Shown here in pieces: positions 17,635-26,106 of a stretch of DNA of 64,000 nucleotides (positions are counted from its first letter, which is position 1; each line of letters opens with the position of its first letter). The notes beneath the pieces were generated by a model. It did no database searches. It was not told the DNA's origin and saw nothing but the letters and a program-made list of their open reading frames with translations. Source of the DNA: Tengunoibacter tsumagoiensis. GTDB taxonomy: Bacteria; Chloroflexota; Ktedonobacteria; Ktedonobacterales; Ktedonobacteraceae. Location of the stretch: the NCBI RefSeq assembly GCF_003967535.1, contig NZ_BIFR01000002.1, positions 1,488,001-1,552,000 on the forward strand, written 5' to 3'. The translations under genes and the position numbers were made by a program.

Positions 17635-19857
17635 CTATAGATACTGACTGGTCAGGGATTGTTTGGCGTTGCGCAAGTCGGAAGGCGTTCCTTCAAAGAG
17701 AATAGTTCCTCCATTATGCCCACCTTCGGGTCCCATATCGATGATCCAGTCGGCATTGCGAATGATATCGAGATGATGCTCGATGACGACAACAGTATTG
17801 CCACCATCGACCAGACGGTTCATGATGGTGAGCAAGCGGCCAATGTCCGAGAGATGCAAGCCAGTAGTGGGCTCATCCATGACGTAGATACTGCCACGCT
17901 TATGGAGTTCGCTGGCAAGTTTAATGCGCTGGCACTCGCCACCTGAGAGCGTTGAGAGGGGCTGACCAAGGGTCAGATAATCCAGCCCCACATCGCTCAA
18001 CGCCTGGAGCTTTGGCTGTACTTCTTTCATCTTCAAAAATGCCAGTGCCTGAGAAATAGTCATGTTTAAGACATCAGCAATAGATTTCCCGTTTAAGGTA
18101 TAGAGCAGGACCTCGTCCTTAAAACGTTTGCCACTGCATACGTCGCAAGGAAGCTTGACGCCCTCCAGGAAACCAAGGTCAGTATAAGTGACACCCAGCC
18201 CCTGGCAGTTAGGACAGGCACCTTTTGAATTAAAACTAAATAGACCTGCATCGGCTTTGTTGGCTGTTGCAAAAGCCTTGCGTACATCATCCATAATACC
18301 CGTATAGGTTGCAGGATTGGAGCGACTGGATGTACTCAGAGATGATTGATCAATCACTACTGCTTCCGGATGCTGACTGAGGAAAGCTTTATGAATTAAC
18401 GAACTTTTGCCTGAACCAGCGACGCCAGTGATGACTGTCAGCACACCCGTAGGAATATTCACACTGACATCCTGCAAATTGTTGACTGTGGCATGAACGA
18501 TTGGCAGAGACCCGGTTGCGTGGCGAACGCTCTCTTTCATCGGCCTGGTCTTCAGCAAATGGTTGCCCGTCAGCGTATCGGCCTGGAGCAGACCAGCGTA
18601 ATCGCCTTCATAAACAATCGTCCCTCCTTCAGTCCCGGCATATGGTCCCATATCGACGATGTAATCGGCCTTCTTAATCACATCAGGATCGTGCTCTACA
18701 ACAAGAACTGTGTTCCCTTTGTCACGCAATTTTTCTAGCAGGTCGTTGAGGCGATGGACATCGCGCGGGTGAAGCCCAACGCTCGGCTCGTCAAAGATAT
18801 ACATGACATCTACCAGGCTGCCGTTCAGATGTTTGACCATTTTGACACGCTGCGACTCTCCTCCAGACAGGGTATCGGTGGCCCGACCCAGGCTAAGATA
18901 CTCCAGACCAATCTCTACCAGATGTTGCAGCCGTTCGGTCAAGGTGCGAATGATTGGCGCCGCCTCCGCTTCTTCGATACCCTTGACTATCTCTAGAAGG
19001 TCTCCAATCTCCATCGTGACCATATCTGCAATCGTGTACCCTTTGATCTTGCAGCTTAAGGCGGCCTGATTGAGCCGGGCTCCCTTGCAAAGTGGACAGG
19101 GGCCAAGCTTCAAAAAGGGCTCGACCTTTTGCCGTATACGAGGCGAGAGCGTCTGGATATCTCGCGCAACGAACTTGCGATTGAATTTGTGCACCAGGCC
19201 CTCATAGGTGTTGTATGCCAGGCCTGGATGTTTGCGTAGTTCGCTGTGGAGAAGCAGGTCTAATTCCTCTGGGGTATACTCTGCTATCTTCTTGTCGTTG
19301 TCAAAGAAGCCAGATTGTGCATAGAGATCGCACTCCCATCCGGCCAGTCCCGGGGCAATGACCGCTCCCTCATTCAGAGATCTGGTGGTATCAATCATCG
19401 CTTCCTGAGTAATACCGATCTTACGACCCAGGCCATTGCATTCCAGACACATACCCTGTGGATCGTTGAAGGAAAAAGCATTGGCCGAACCTACATACGG
19501 TTTGCCAATGCGCGAAAAGAGCAGTCGCAGCACAGATGCAATGTCTGTTACAGTCCCCACTGTGGAAGTAGAGCCACCACCCAGGCGCTTCTGATCAACA
19601 ATCACAGCCATGCTCAAGTTCTCAATCGTATCGGCATCTGGTTGGGGATAGCGTGGTAGGAAGTTGCGTACAAACATACTAAAATTCTCAAAGAGGAGCC
19701 GTTGGGCTTCGTTAGCAATGGTATCAAAGACTAACGAGGACTTGCCCGAACCCGACACGCCCGTAAAAATAATGATCTTACGCTTGGGCAAGCGTAGCGA
19801 GACATCTTTCAAATTATTCTCGCGCGCGCCCCGAATCTCTATATATTCTTGAACCAT
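17635..19857 (-). CDS. Short UvrA-like ABC ATPase (excinuclease subunit A paralogue)
   Basis: The 740-residue protein has two UvrA-type ATPase halves. The first has P-loop GVSGSGKSSLVFD, signature LSGGESQRVKMVKHL and FDEPSVGLHPRD. The second has GVAGSGKSSLIHK, LSGGECQRIKLASEL and VMDEPTTGLHLSD. Zn-type Cys pairs are present (CLEC, CPLC, CPNC, CDVC). It is about 200 residues shorter than true UvrA (about 940-950), fitting the UvrA2/DrrC-like class linked to resistance to DNA-binding drugs rather than core repair. It starts eight bases after the VOC gene stop, whose end supplies an AAAGAGAA ribosome-binding site, so the two probably form an operon. Confidence 0.88.
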   Translation of the reverse strand: MVQEYIEIRGARENNLKDVSLRLPKRKIIIFTGVSGSGKSSLVFDTIANEAQRLLFENFSMFVRNFLPRYPQPDADTIENLSMAVIVDQKRLGGGSTSTVGTVTDIASVLRLLFSRIGKPYVGSANAFSFNDPQGMCLECNGLGRKIGITQEAMIDTTRSLNEGAVIAPGLAGWECDLYAQSGFFDNDKKIAEYTPEELDLLLHSELRKHPGLAYNTYEGLVHKFNRKFVARDIQTLSPRIRQKVEPFLKLGPCPLCKGARLNQAALSCKIKGYTIADMVTMEIGDLLEIVKGIEEAEAAPIIRTLTERLQHLVEIGLEYLSLGRATDTLSGGESQRVKMVKHLNGSLVDVMYIFDEPSVGLHPRDVHRLNDLLEKLRDKGNTVLVVEHDPDVIKKADYIVDMGPYAGTEGGTIVYEGDYAGLLQADTLTGNHLLKTRPMKESVRHATGSLPIVHATVNNLQDVSVNIPTGVLTVITGVAGSGKSSLIHKAFLSQHPEAVVIDQSSLSTSSRSNPATYTGIMDDVRKAFATANKADAGLFSFNSKGACPNCQGLGVTYTDLGFLEGVKLPCDVCSGKRFKDEVLLYTLNGKSIADVLNMTISQALAFLKMKEVQPKLQALSDVGLDYLTLGQPLSTLSGGECQRIKLASELHKRGSIYVMDEPTTGLHLSDIGRLLTIMNRLVDGGNTVVVIEHHLDIIRNADWIIDMGPEGGHNGGTILFEGTPSDLRNAKQSLTSQYL

Positions 19858-19865
19858 ATGGATAG

Positions 19866-20255
19866 TTATTCTCTTTCATCTTTCTTTTGACCAACAAGCA
19901 AAACATTCCCATCAGGATCTTTAAAGGCCAGGATATACATTGAGCCAATATCTTCAATCGCACCTATTCGTTCGATATTTCTGGCCATCAGGAAATCATG
20001 TGCAGCTTGAATATCAGTTGTTTCGAACATCAATTGAGGGTGTCTGCCATCTGGTTGATTGAGCGTTATGTTGGCATCCAGCGTTAAAAAAGGACTGTGT
20101 TCGCGACCCATAGGGACATCATAAATAGTACCTTCGTGGGTAAGGGGGCCTCCAGGGGCAACGCTGAGGAGTTCATTATACCACTGACTGGAGCGTTGTA
20201 TATCGGTTACATGTATAAAGACGCTCATCAAGTGATTTTGGATTGGACCTTTCAT
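19866..20255 (-). CDS. VOC-family (glyoxalase/bleomycin-resistance-fold) protein
   Basis: The 129-residue single-domain protein has the VOC pattern: FIHVTDIQRSSQWYNELL at the front, a central PQLMFETTDIQAAHDFL helix, and the closing AFKDPDGNVLLVGQ strand. Members bind a divalent metal and either isomerise small molecules or sequester drugs. The reaction is not identifiable here. GAGGAAAACG precedes the ATG. It is the first gene of a likely two-gene unit with the UvrA-like ATPase, a pairing that suggests, without proving, a toxin or drug tolerance role. Confidence 0.85.
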   Translation of the reverse strand: MKGPIQNHLMSVFIHVTDIQRSSQWYNELLSVAPGGPLTHEGTIYDVPMGREHSPFLTLDANITLNQPDGRHPQLMFETTDIQAAHDFLMARNIERIGAIEDIGSMYILAFKDPDGNVLLVGQKKDERE

Positions 20256-20333
20256 CGTTTTCCTCTTTTCAACAGGCTCTTTGTAGGATAGATATAGAAT
20301 ACTATTCCTGTGCCATAAAAGAAATATGGAAAT

Positions 20334-21211
20334 TCAATCCACGCCCCTCAATCGCTCAGGCAGGAGCCGTTCAGCCCGACGAGCATGATCCTTATCACCA
20401 ACCGCTGTAAAAATCTCATACGCTCTGTGTGCATAGCGGCTCGCTTCCTCCGCTTTTTGAAGATAAGCTAATCCATGATAGACTGAATAAGTATATTCAG
20501 GTCGCGTGGTCGTACCAAAAAGACCTTCAGTTGCTAAACGTTCAATCTGCCAGAACTGATGCGAGAGGAGTTCCACGAGCAGCTCTGCATGTACAAGCTC
20601 TGGTGCAAAGTACCGCAGAGGGGATGCGAAAACCAACTATCAATGGCAGGAAGGTGCGTCTGGCGAAAGTCTTCACTTCGCCCTTCATAGACGCATTTTT
20701 CCCACGCTAGCTCATCTGCCAGACTACCAGCGCGATAACCAAAGCCAAACAGCGGCTCAAAGGTCTCACAGAGCAACTTACTCCAATAGACAAACGCTTG
20801 ATAGACCTCCATGTAGGAGACTGCTTCCTCATCGTCTCTCGCAGCAGCTACATTCAGACCATCAACCGTTAAACGCACCCAATCAAGGTGCGGATTCCGC
20901 CGATTTATCTGAAAGTAAAGCAGGCTCACTCCGTTATCAACCAACAAAGCTCCACGCTGTGCCAGCATGAGTTGTTCGGCTGCTACACGAAATGTTCCAT
21001 GAAAATCCTCTCCTAAAAGTAAGGTGACAGTACCAGAAGTGAGCAGTTGCTCTTCCCAGGATAAAGGGGCAGTTTGAGCGTCTTTAACATCATGAAAGCT
21101 CAAGCCATACGACCAGAGACGCTGTAAATGACTCAGTAGCCATGTGCCGTCTCTTTCTCGCCTGGGTAAGCAGCATTCAAAAATCCAATCACTTGCATCG
21201 GATAAAGACAT
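20334..21211 (-). pseudogene. Frameshifted paralogue of the next gene, family unknown
   Basis: The first part encodes SDASDWIFECCLPRRERDG through PLFGFGYRAG to LPAIDSWF. The frame then breaks near 20630, in a run of four T. The second part resumes ASPLRYFAPELVHAELL and ends RRAERLLPERL one frame over. Removing one T restores an ORF of about 292 residues collinear with the gene at 21245-22120 (shared: DWxFxCCxP, WEEQLL, NPxLDWxxxxVxGxxAAAxRD, CExFEPLFGFG, PEYTYS). A one-base insertion or a sequencing error explains it. I do not recognise the family. The neighbour shows it should be a soluble, mostly helical protein. Confidence 0.8.
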
Positions 21212-21244
21212 TTTGGTGCAACCTTCCTTCACCGCTCAAAGCAG

Positions 21245-22120
21245 TTACTCAGGTATGAGACTATCCGCTCTACGCACATTTTCTTTATCACCAATTGTCT
21301 CGAAAATCTCAAGAGCTCGCCGCGCAGCCCGCACATCTGTCTTGCCTTTGGCAAGATAATGTAGCGCACTATACCCACTATAGGTATATTCTGGGTAGGT
21401 GGGGGTAACAAAGAGACCATTGGTGCTCAAGCGCTCAACTTGCCAATGTTGATGTGACAGGTAACTCATTGTGAGCTCTGATGTCACAAGCGAGGGAGCC
21501 ACATAACGTAAAGGCGGCTCATAAAACCACTCATCAATGGGTGGTAACGTTCCTTGAAGCAGTTCCTGCCCTTCATTGCGTAACAGACGGAATTGACTAA
21601 TGTCATTCTCAAGATATGCATTCTTATTGCCAAAGCCAAAAAGAGGTTCAAAGATTTCGCAGACTAGCTTACAACAAGAAACAAACGACTGCTGAACTGC
21701 AAGATAGTTATCACCATTGATTTTATCTCTTTTAGCAGCAGCATCAATACCACGGACTCCTATATGCATCCAGTCCAAATATGGATTGCTGAGTAGAAAA
21801 TATGGATCCAAATCAATGAACGCTACTCCATATGACATCCCGATAAGGCCACCATTCGACTCCAACAGGTGCTCAATACACCAGGAAAAGCTTCCACTCA
21901 AGCCTGGGCTTTTTGCTGTTATGATTTTTCCCGTAGATAGTAATTGTTCTTCCCAGGTTGCAGGCCAGTTCTCTTGCGACAGCTTAAATGCATAAAAATG
22001 AAGACCGTAAGCCCATAGGCGCTTTAGCTTCTTTAATAGTTCGTTACTAGCCTCTGCAGTATGCTTCCCCTTAGGAAAACAACAAAAAAAGTCCCAATCA
22101 CTGGTATCATATATGGACAT
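21245..22120 (-). CDS. Intact member of the tandem paralogue pair, family unknown
   Basis: The 291-residue soluble protein begins MSIYDTSDWDFFCCFPKGK, with no signal peptide or membrane span. Conserved points shared with its broken neighbour are the N-terminal DWxFxCCxP, WEEQLL, GV-x-hydrophobic-hydrophobic strands, NPYLDWMHIGVRGIDAAAKRD, CEIFEPLFGFGNKN and a helical C-terminus with LSHQHWQVERLSTNGLF. Acidic and aromatic residues are common; no known catalytic motif stands out. TTGGAGACAAAAG upstream of the ATG is a good ribosome-binding site. The tandem copies point to a recent duplication with one copy decaying. Function not assigned. Confidence 0.7.
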   Translation of the reverse strand: MSIYDTSDWDFFCCFPKGKHTAEASNELLKKLKRLWAYGLHFYAFKLSQENWPATWEEQLLSTGKIITAKSPGLSGSFSWCIEHLLESNGGLIGMSYGVAFIDLDPYFLLSNPYLDWMHIGVRGIDAAAKRDKINGDNYLAVQQSFVSCCKLVCEIFEPLFGFGNKNAYLENDISQFRLLRNEGQELLQGTLPPIDEWFYEPPLRYVAPSLVTSELTMSYLSHQHWQVERLSTNGLFVTPTYPEYTYSGYSALHYLAKGKTDVRAARRALEIFETIGDKENVRRADSLIPE

Positions 22121-22439
22121 CTTTTGTCTCCAAATTATATTTACTACGCTGTACAATTTTTATCTGGCTGATACATGATAGTCACTCTGTTACTATTAAA
22201 CGGTGGATCAATTACTGTACATTCAGCAGAATAAGTTGCCACACACCTTCCAGGAGATTAAATACTGGTCGTCAGGAGACTCCTGTATAATCCATTTCCA
22301 TCACCTCAACCTGATGACTCCTGAGCCAATCATCCGATGCCAGCAGATCCACAGTCAGAAACAAGATGGACATGTGCTAGTTGACGAGATAGAAATACTT
22401 GGCCAGAAAACATAGGCGAACCTCCTTCCTGTGATGTTT
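22121..22439. other. Intergenic, no supported gene
   Basis: This AT-rich spacer lies between the paralogue gene start and the RIO kinase stop. A 70-codon plus-strand ORF at 22203-22415 has no ribosome-binding site or motif. Confidence 0.45.
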
Positions 22440-23369
22440 CTAAACACTATAACGATCCCAAAAGGTATGAGCAATATCTCGAGCATTTGTTTGAATATTG
22501 TAGCGCGCGAAATATTGACATACTCTCTCGATATCACGTAGTAAGAGTGGGAATAAACGAAAATTACTTTTTAACTCTGTTGTCTGAGAAAAATCAATTA
22601 TTTTCACAGCTCCTTGCCTATACAAAATATTATATGCAGACAAGTCTCCGTGGATCCGTTTATGAGCCAAAAATAACTCAATATTGTTCATAATACGATT
22701 AAAAAGCTTAAGAGCTTCGTTCTCTTCCAACTTCACATGTTGCAATAATGGTGCCCCTTCATCCCCATCTGCAATATACTCCATCAGTAGAGCGTTTCCC
22801 GTCTGAGCAATTGGTTTTGGTACATCAGCACCAACATTATATAAAAGCTCTTGAGTTTTAAATTCATAATTTACCCACTCTTGTACTAAAGATAGAGCTT
22901 CCGAATCTCCTCTTTTTCTCTCATCATGTGTATTACGTACATTTGAATTTCCTCTATTTTGTCTATACTGCATTGTACTTTTTAAATTATAAAAGATACT
23001 TGGGCGATAGATTTTTGCAGCAACATAACTAGTGTCCTCTGAATACTCGTTCAAGCAACAGTATACTGTTGCTTCTTTGCCACTTTTCACCAGGCTTATC
23101 ACATCTGAAATCAGGTCAGACTCATAGAAATAGGTAAGTGAAGAGAGTATCCAGGGGGCATCTTGCTGAGAGATCGGAAGTGTTGGGCTAAAGGGAGGTT
23201 TCGCTCCATCTCCCTTTTTCAATGATTGCTCTCGCAGCCAATATTGAACATTAGAACTTTTCCCTGTATTTTTAGGAGATTTAGGCCGCTTAATCTTTGA
23301 TCTGTTGATGATTTTTGTACGAATTGGGACTATTGAATCTATATCATCATCTTCGTAATTGTTTGCCAT
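22440..23369 (-). CDS. RIO-type serine protein kinase
   Basis: The 309-residue protein has RIO kinase signatures: the nucleotide loop VKSGKEATVY (about 95-104), Lys119 in YVAAKIYRP, the hinge LLMEYIADGD, catalytic HGDLSAYNIL (240-249) and metal-binding IIDFSQ (Asp259). It lacks an activation segment, as RIO enzymes do. SGKEATVY and the basic N-terminus are closest to the RIO1 type, which in archaea and eukaryotes acts in small-subunit ribosome maturation. In bacteria the role is unclear. AAAAGGAG six bases from ATG fixes the start. Base composition is clearly more AT-rich than the neighbouring genes, suggesting transfer. Confidence 0.85.
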   Translation of the reverse strand: MANNYEDDDIDSIVPIRTKIINRSKIKRPKSPKNTGKSSNVQYWLREQSLKKGDGAKPPFSPTLPISQQDAPWILSSLTYFYESDLISDVISLVKSGKEATVYCCLNEYSEDTSYVAAKIYRPSIFYNLKSTMQYRQNRGNSNVRNTHDERKRGDSEALSLVQEWVNYEFKTQELLYNVGADVPKPIAQTGNALLMEYIADGDEGAPLLQHVKLEENEALKLFNRIMNNIELFLAHKRIHGDLSAYNILYRQGAVKIIDFSQTTELKSNFRLFPLLLRDIERVCQYFARYNIQTNARDIAHTFWDRYSV

Positions 23370-23445
23370 AGCTACTCCTTTTGGATAGTAGTGTTAAGAG
23401 TGCATATTTTAGTTTTTTTGATTTTTACTTCCAACTGCATCTCTA

Positions 23446-23538
23446 TGGTACAGCCACATTAAATGGTAATGGTGGAGACATTTGAGCCCCATTTTTGTCA
23501 TTTTTCTGAGATCTTCACCATTTAATGTAGCTGTACCA
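23446..23538. repeat. Imperfect inverted repeat, 22-bp arms
   Basis: Arms at 23446-23467 and 23517-23538 match except for one base (core GTACAGCCACATTAAATGG) around a 49-base spacer. It sits between the RIO kinase start and the ABC exporter remnant. It could be a small mobile-element scar or a strong hairpin. Confidence 0.55.
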
Positions 23539-23540
23539 CT

Positions 23541-23706
23541 ATTGCGGCTTTTGTAAAAAAAGATCTTTTGCCAATTCAGTTTGCACCGGTGTCTCTCTAT
23601 TTCCATACCATAGCCGACGCATTTCCCCTGAAGTTGCGAGTAAAGTTTCTAATGGCCCTTGAACTTCTACTCTCCCATCTTTCATTAAAATGATATGATC
23701 TGCTCT
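23541..23706 (-). pseudogene. C-terminal remnant of an ABC exporter half-transporter
   Basis: In one minus-strand frame this encodes RADHIILMKDGRVEVQGPLE, then TLLATSGEMRRLWYGN and a short tail. That matches the end of the half-transporter at 51426-53186 (RADHILVLKDGSVEAEGTLA ... MQRLW). The frame closes upstream at about 23706, where an unrelated ORF begins, so the rest of the gene was removed. The other frame of the same bases forms the apparent tail of that upstream ORF. Confidence 0.75.
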
Positions 23707-23995
23707 CTGTCAATGGCAATGTCATCTCACGATGACCGATTGCAAGTGTAACGAGTTGACCATCGCAGGCGCGCACAGTACCACTTATCCCGACGCGCCA
23801 GGTGATCGCCCAGGGAGTACGCGAACGCTCTAAAACGACGATATTGTCGACGCAAATGACAACTCCACCATTCTGGAGCTGAAGGTCATAGTGTGCTGGC
23901 TGCACCTGTGTTTCTCCAAGCAGACATACCAGAGCACCTTGATTGTGGGCATCCTCTACGAATGCCAGAGCAGATGAGGTATGAGGTAAAGACAT
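23597..23995 (-). CDS. Hypothetical protein fused at its end to the ABC remnant
   Basis: The first 100 residues (MSLPHTSSALAFVEDAHNQG through GHREMTLPLT) look like a real small beta-rich protein with Val/Ile strands. The last 30 residues are read through the deletion junction near 23706 and are out-of-frame ABC sequence. GAAGGAG seven bases before the ATG is a strong ribosome-binding site. A good promoter lies about 330 bases upstream. I do not recognise the family. It is probably truncated at its 3' end by the same event that removed the exporter. Confidence 0.55.
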   Translation of the reverse strand: MSLPHTSSALAFVEDAHNQGALVCLLGETQVQPAHYDLQLQNGGVVICVDNIVVLERSRTPWAITWRVGISGTVRACDGQLVTLAIGHREMTLPLTESRSYHFNERWESRSSRAIRNFTRNFRGNASAMVWK

Positions 23996-24053
23996 AAAGC
24001 ATTCTCCTTCGTAAAAAGTGACTAACCTTCACGGGAAAAATCGCTTCACGGCT

Positions 24054-24242
24054 CTACAAAGAAGAAGAAGAGGAGAGCGCAACTTGTGGTGCTGAAGAGG
24101 GCAGTGAACCTTGATACTGATTATGAGCAACCTTCAACGAATCGACCACTGAGTGCCTCTTGGGAAACCAGAGCGTCCGAACGCTCGCCAAAAAAATAGC
24201 ATGATCCTTCAAAAATGAATGGGTGGTTTCCGCATGAAACAT
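24054..24242 (-). CDS. Possible 62-residue peptide ORF
   Basis: The ORF begins MFHAETTHSFLKDHAIFLAS and ends with a serine-rich tail. It lies downstream of a consensus-like promoter and upstream of the hypothetical protein and exporter remnant, a place where an exported peptide precursor could sit. It has no clear ribosome-binding site or recognised motif. It may be leader sequence only. Confidence 0.2.
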   Translation of the reverse strand: MFHAETTHSFLKDHAIFLASVRTLWFPKRHSVVDSLKVAHNQYQGSLPSSAPQVALSSSSSL

Positions 24243-24322
24243 AGAGAGAGCAGTGAAACGAAAACGTGAAGGTTTCTCGATAGGCAGTATCCTTTCTCTT
24301 AGAGGACAACAATCTACTATAG

Positions 24323-24351
24323 ACTTTACTATATTTCTTGCTTTTTGTCAA
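24323..24351 (-). promoter_or_regulatory. Sigma-70-type promoter
   Basis: On the minus strand TTGACA (24351-24346) is followed after 17 bases by TAAAGT (24328-24323). It points towards the small ORF and the hypothetical gene at 23995. Confidence 0.5.
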
Positions 24352-24459
24352 GAAATCTCATTCTACTCCAATAGCATTCAGTGCCTGTAAGTAGAGATTG
24401 AGCGTTTCCGCATTGCCAAGGTGATCGTGGAGTTCATTTATACAAGTGCGGCGAGAAAA

Positions 24460-24482
24460 CCGCGAAGTCTTCAGCTTCGTGG
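24460..24482 (-). repeat. Right-end subterminal hairpin of the IS200/IS605 element
   Basis: This 8-bp stem with one G-T pairing lies just after tnpA. It resembles the left-end hairpin in stem and loop. Confidence 0.6.
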
Positions 24483-24497
24483 ATGAATTGCCGCTTC

Positions 24498-24892
24498 TCA
24501 CCCTTGACTCTCAATGTAGTGGCGAATTGCCTCCTCACTAGCATTCCCAATAGTGCAGCAAAAATATCCATCACTCCAAAATGTTCGTTCTTTCCAAAAT
24601 GTCTGCTCAATTCACGTTCATGCCTGAGCCAAAGCTGAACCGTCGATTCTTGTTTTAACCTGCGCACAATCGCCAGTGGAGATATTCTTGGCCCGCTTTT
24701 CACCAGAGAGTGAATATGGTCCTGATCAACCTCCATCGTCTCAAAAGAAAAATCTGAGTGTGTAGCAATGCTCTCGAATATCCCTTTTGCCTCATCCCCA
24801 TAGAGTGTCAAAAGCTTTTTCCTGTATTTGCAAACGAAAATCAGGTGGTAGAGGATGAGAAACTTGCCATGGTTTTGTGTGTCATAATCCAT
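24498..24892 (-). pseudogene. tnpA: IS200/IS605 TnpA Y1 transposase, frameshifted
   Basis: The protein opens NHGKFLILYHLIFVCKYRKK and has the HUH motif DHIHSLV (His59, His61). The conserved WSDGYF region and the catalytic Tyr (EEAIRHYIESQ) are present only in another frame. The break is at CATTTTGG: one more T would join SRHF to WKERTFWSDGYF and give a protein of about 131 residues ending at 24498. As it stands the read-through ORF runs to 24434 with an unrelated tail and no catalytic Tyr. Transposase activity in this copy is therefore doubtful. The start overlaps iscB by 52 bases. Confidence 0.8.
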
Positions 24893-26106
24893 GAGGAACG
24901 AGCACTCACTCTCTTCATCTTGTCAAACTTCGGAATGGGTTTTAAATCTACTTTGTTGCCAGAAACATCCATCAAGATGGCATAACCGGTGGACATTCTT
25001 CCCTTAATAAAGTAGTCCTGACCTTCGTAATGCACTTTGTCGAACTTCCGAAATCCTCTGATCTTGCCGGTATTGATCCGCTGCTCACTGCGAACTCCCT
25101 TCGTTTGCTGATAATCACCATCAGCCACACAACGCTTGGAAAGCACCATGCTCGTGCGAAAGATGGGGGTGATCCCTCGTGTCGCAATCATTGTTGCATC
25201 AAAGACATGTTCTTTGGGCAGTCCTGCGAGCAGACGATGTTCCTTCGTGATGAATCCAAACGTTTCTTCTGCCTCTATACACTTGAACAATTGCACGCGA
25301 ATGCTATTCATCTGAGTCGCATGAAGCAAATTCCCTTTGCGCTTGCCGGTGCGCTTGAGCGTGATGGTTCCGGCATGGAGTCCATCATGGCAAGTTTTGC
25401 ACAAGGTTAACAAATTGGTTTCCTCATCGCTTCCCTGTTCACGCCGGAAAATGATATGATGCACCTCCAATCGGTTGTCCTTTGATTTGCCTTGACAGTG
25501 CTGGCAGGCGTAGCCGTCTCGCGTGAGTACATAGGCTTTTGTATTCGCATACCCGTAGTTAATCCCTTTTTGGTACAGTTTTTTGTTTTGAAGCACGTCA
25601 GGATTTTTGAGGGCATGTGGATCGAAAGTCCCTGTTTCCACCACAACGGAGGTAATAGGTAGCAATGACTTCACAAAGCGTATTTCTCGCAGATGTGCCT
25701 CGATCTTGCTTCTCATGGTCGGCGAGAAACGCCCCGTTTTGATCGAGTTCTTTCGGTTCAACCAGCGAGCAAGACGATATCTCGTTTTTCGATTGCGACG
25801 ATTTCGACGAGAGGTCGCTCGTTCCTTCATCGTTTTGGCAATATCATTGCGGATTTCTACTTCTGAGAGATACAGAACATTTCCACACTCATCAGAAACG
25901 GCTGAGCCTATCGTCGCACTACCGGTATCGACGCCAAGCGTTAACGGTTGCATGTGGGCATCCTCTGGTTGTGCGTAGAGTTTGATGGTAAAAGGAGTCC
26001 GACGCACCACCTTTGCTTTTCCATCCTTGAGTAGTAAACGAGCAATCGCACAGCTACAGGGCATGAGCGGTTCCCTATCTGGTGAAAGCACATAGACAAC
26101 GTTCAT
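24841..26106 (-). CDS. iscB: IscB, OMEGA RNA-guided nuclease (RuvC + HNH)
   Basis: The 421-residue protein has every IscB part in order. The PLMP motif is at 13-16, in REPLMPCSCAIARLLLKDGK. RuvC-I has Asp60 in LGVDTGSATIG. An Arg-rich bridge helix spans about 98-116. RuvC-II has Glu157 in VVVETGTFD. The HNH insertion runs about 190-245, with zinc Cys pairs at 201/204 and 236/239, His216/His217, Asn231 and His240. RuvC-III has His300 and Asp303 in EHVFDATMIATRG. A beta-rich target-interaction tail follows. IscB proteins are Cas9 ancestors that cut DNA using an omega-RNA whose guide lies at the transposon edge. All catalytic residues are present. It lies between its presumed omega-RNA and tnpA. 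Confidence 0.93.
   Translation of the reverse strand: MNVVYVLSPDREPLMPCSCAIARLLLKDGKAKVVRRTPFTIKLYAQPEDAHMQPLTLGVDTGSATIGSAVSDECGNVLYLSEVEIRNDIAKTMKERATSRRNRRNRKTRYRLARWLNRKNSIKTGRFSPTMRSKIEAHLREIRFVKSLLPITSVVVETGTFDPHALKNPDVLQNKKLYQKGINYGYANTKAYVLTRDGYACQHCQGKSKDNRLEVHHIIFRREQGSDEETNLLTLCKTCHDGLHAGTITLKRTGKRKGNLLHATQMNSIRVQLFKCIEAEETFGFITKEHRLLAGLPKEHVFDATMIATRGITPIFRTSMVLSKRCVADGDYQQTKGVRSEQRINTGKIRGFRKFDKVHYEGQDYFIKGRMSTGYAILMDVSGNKVDLKPIPKFDKMKRVSARSSWIMTHKTMASFSSSTT

Noticed and set aside
22203..22415. 70-codon plus-strand ORF between paralogue and RIO kinase genes
   Set aside because: No ribosome-binding site, no motif and no family resemblance.
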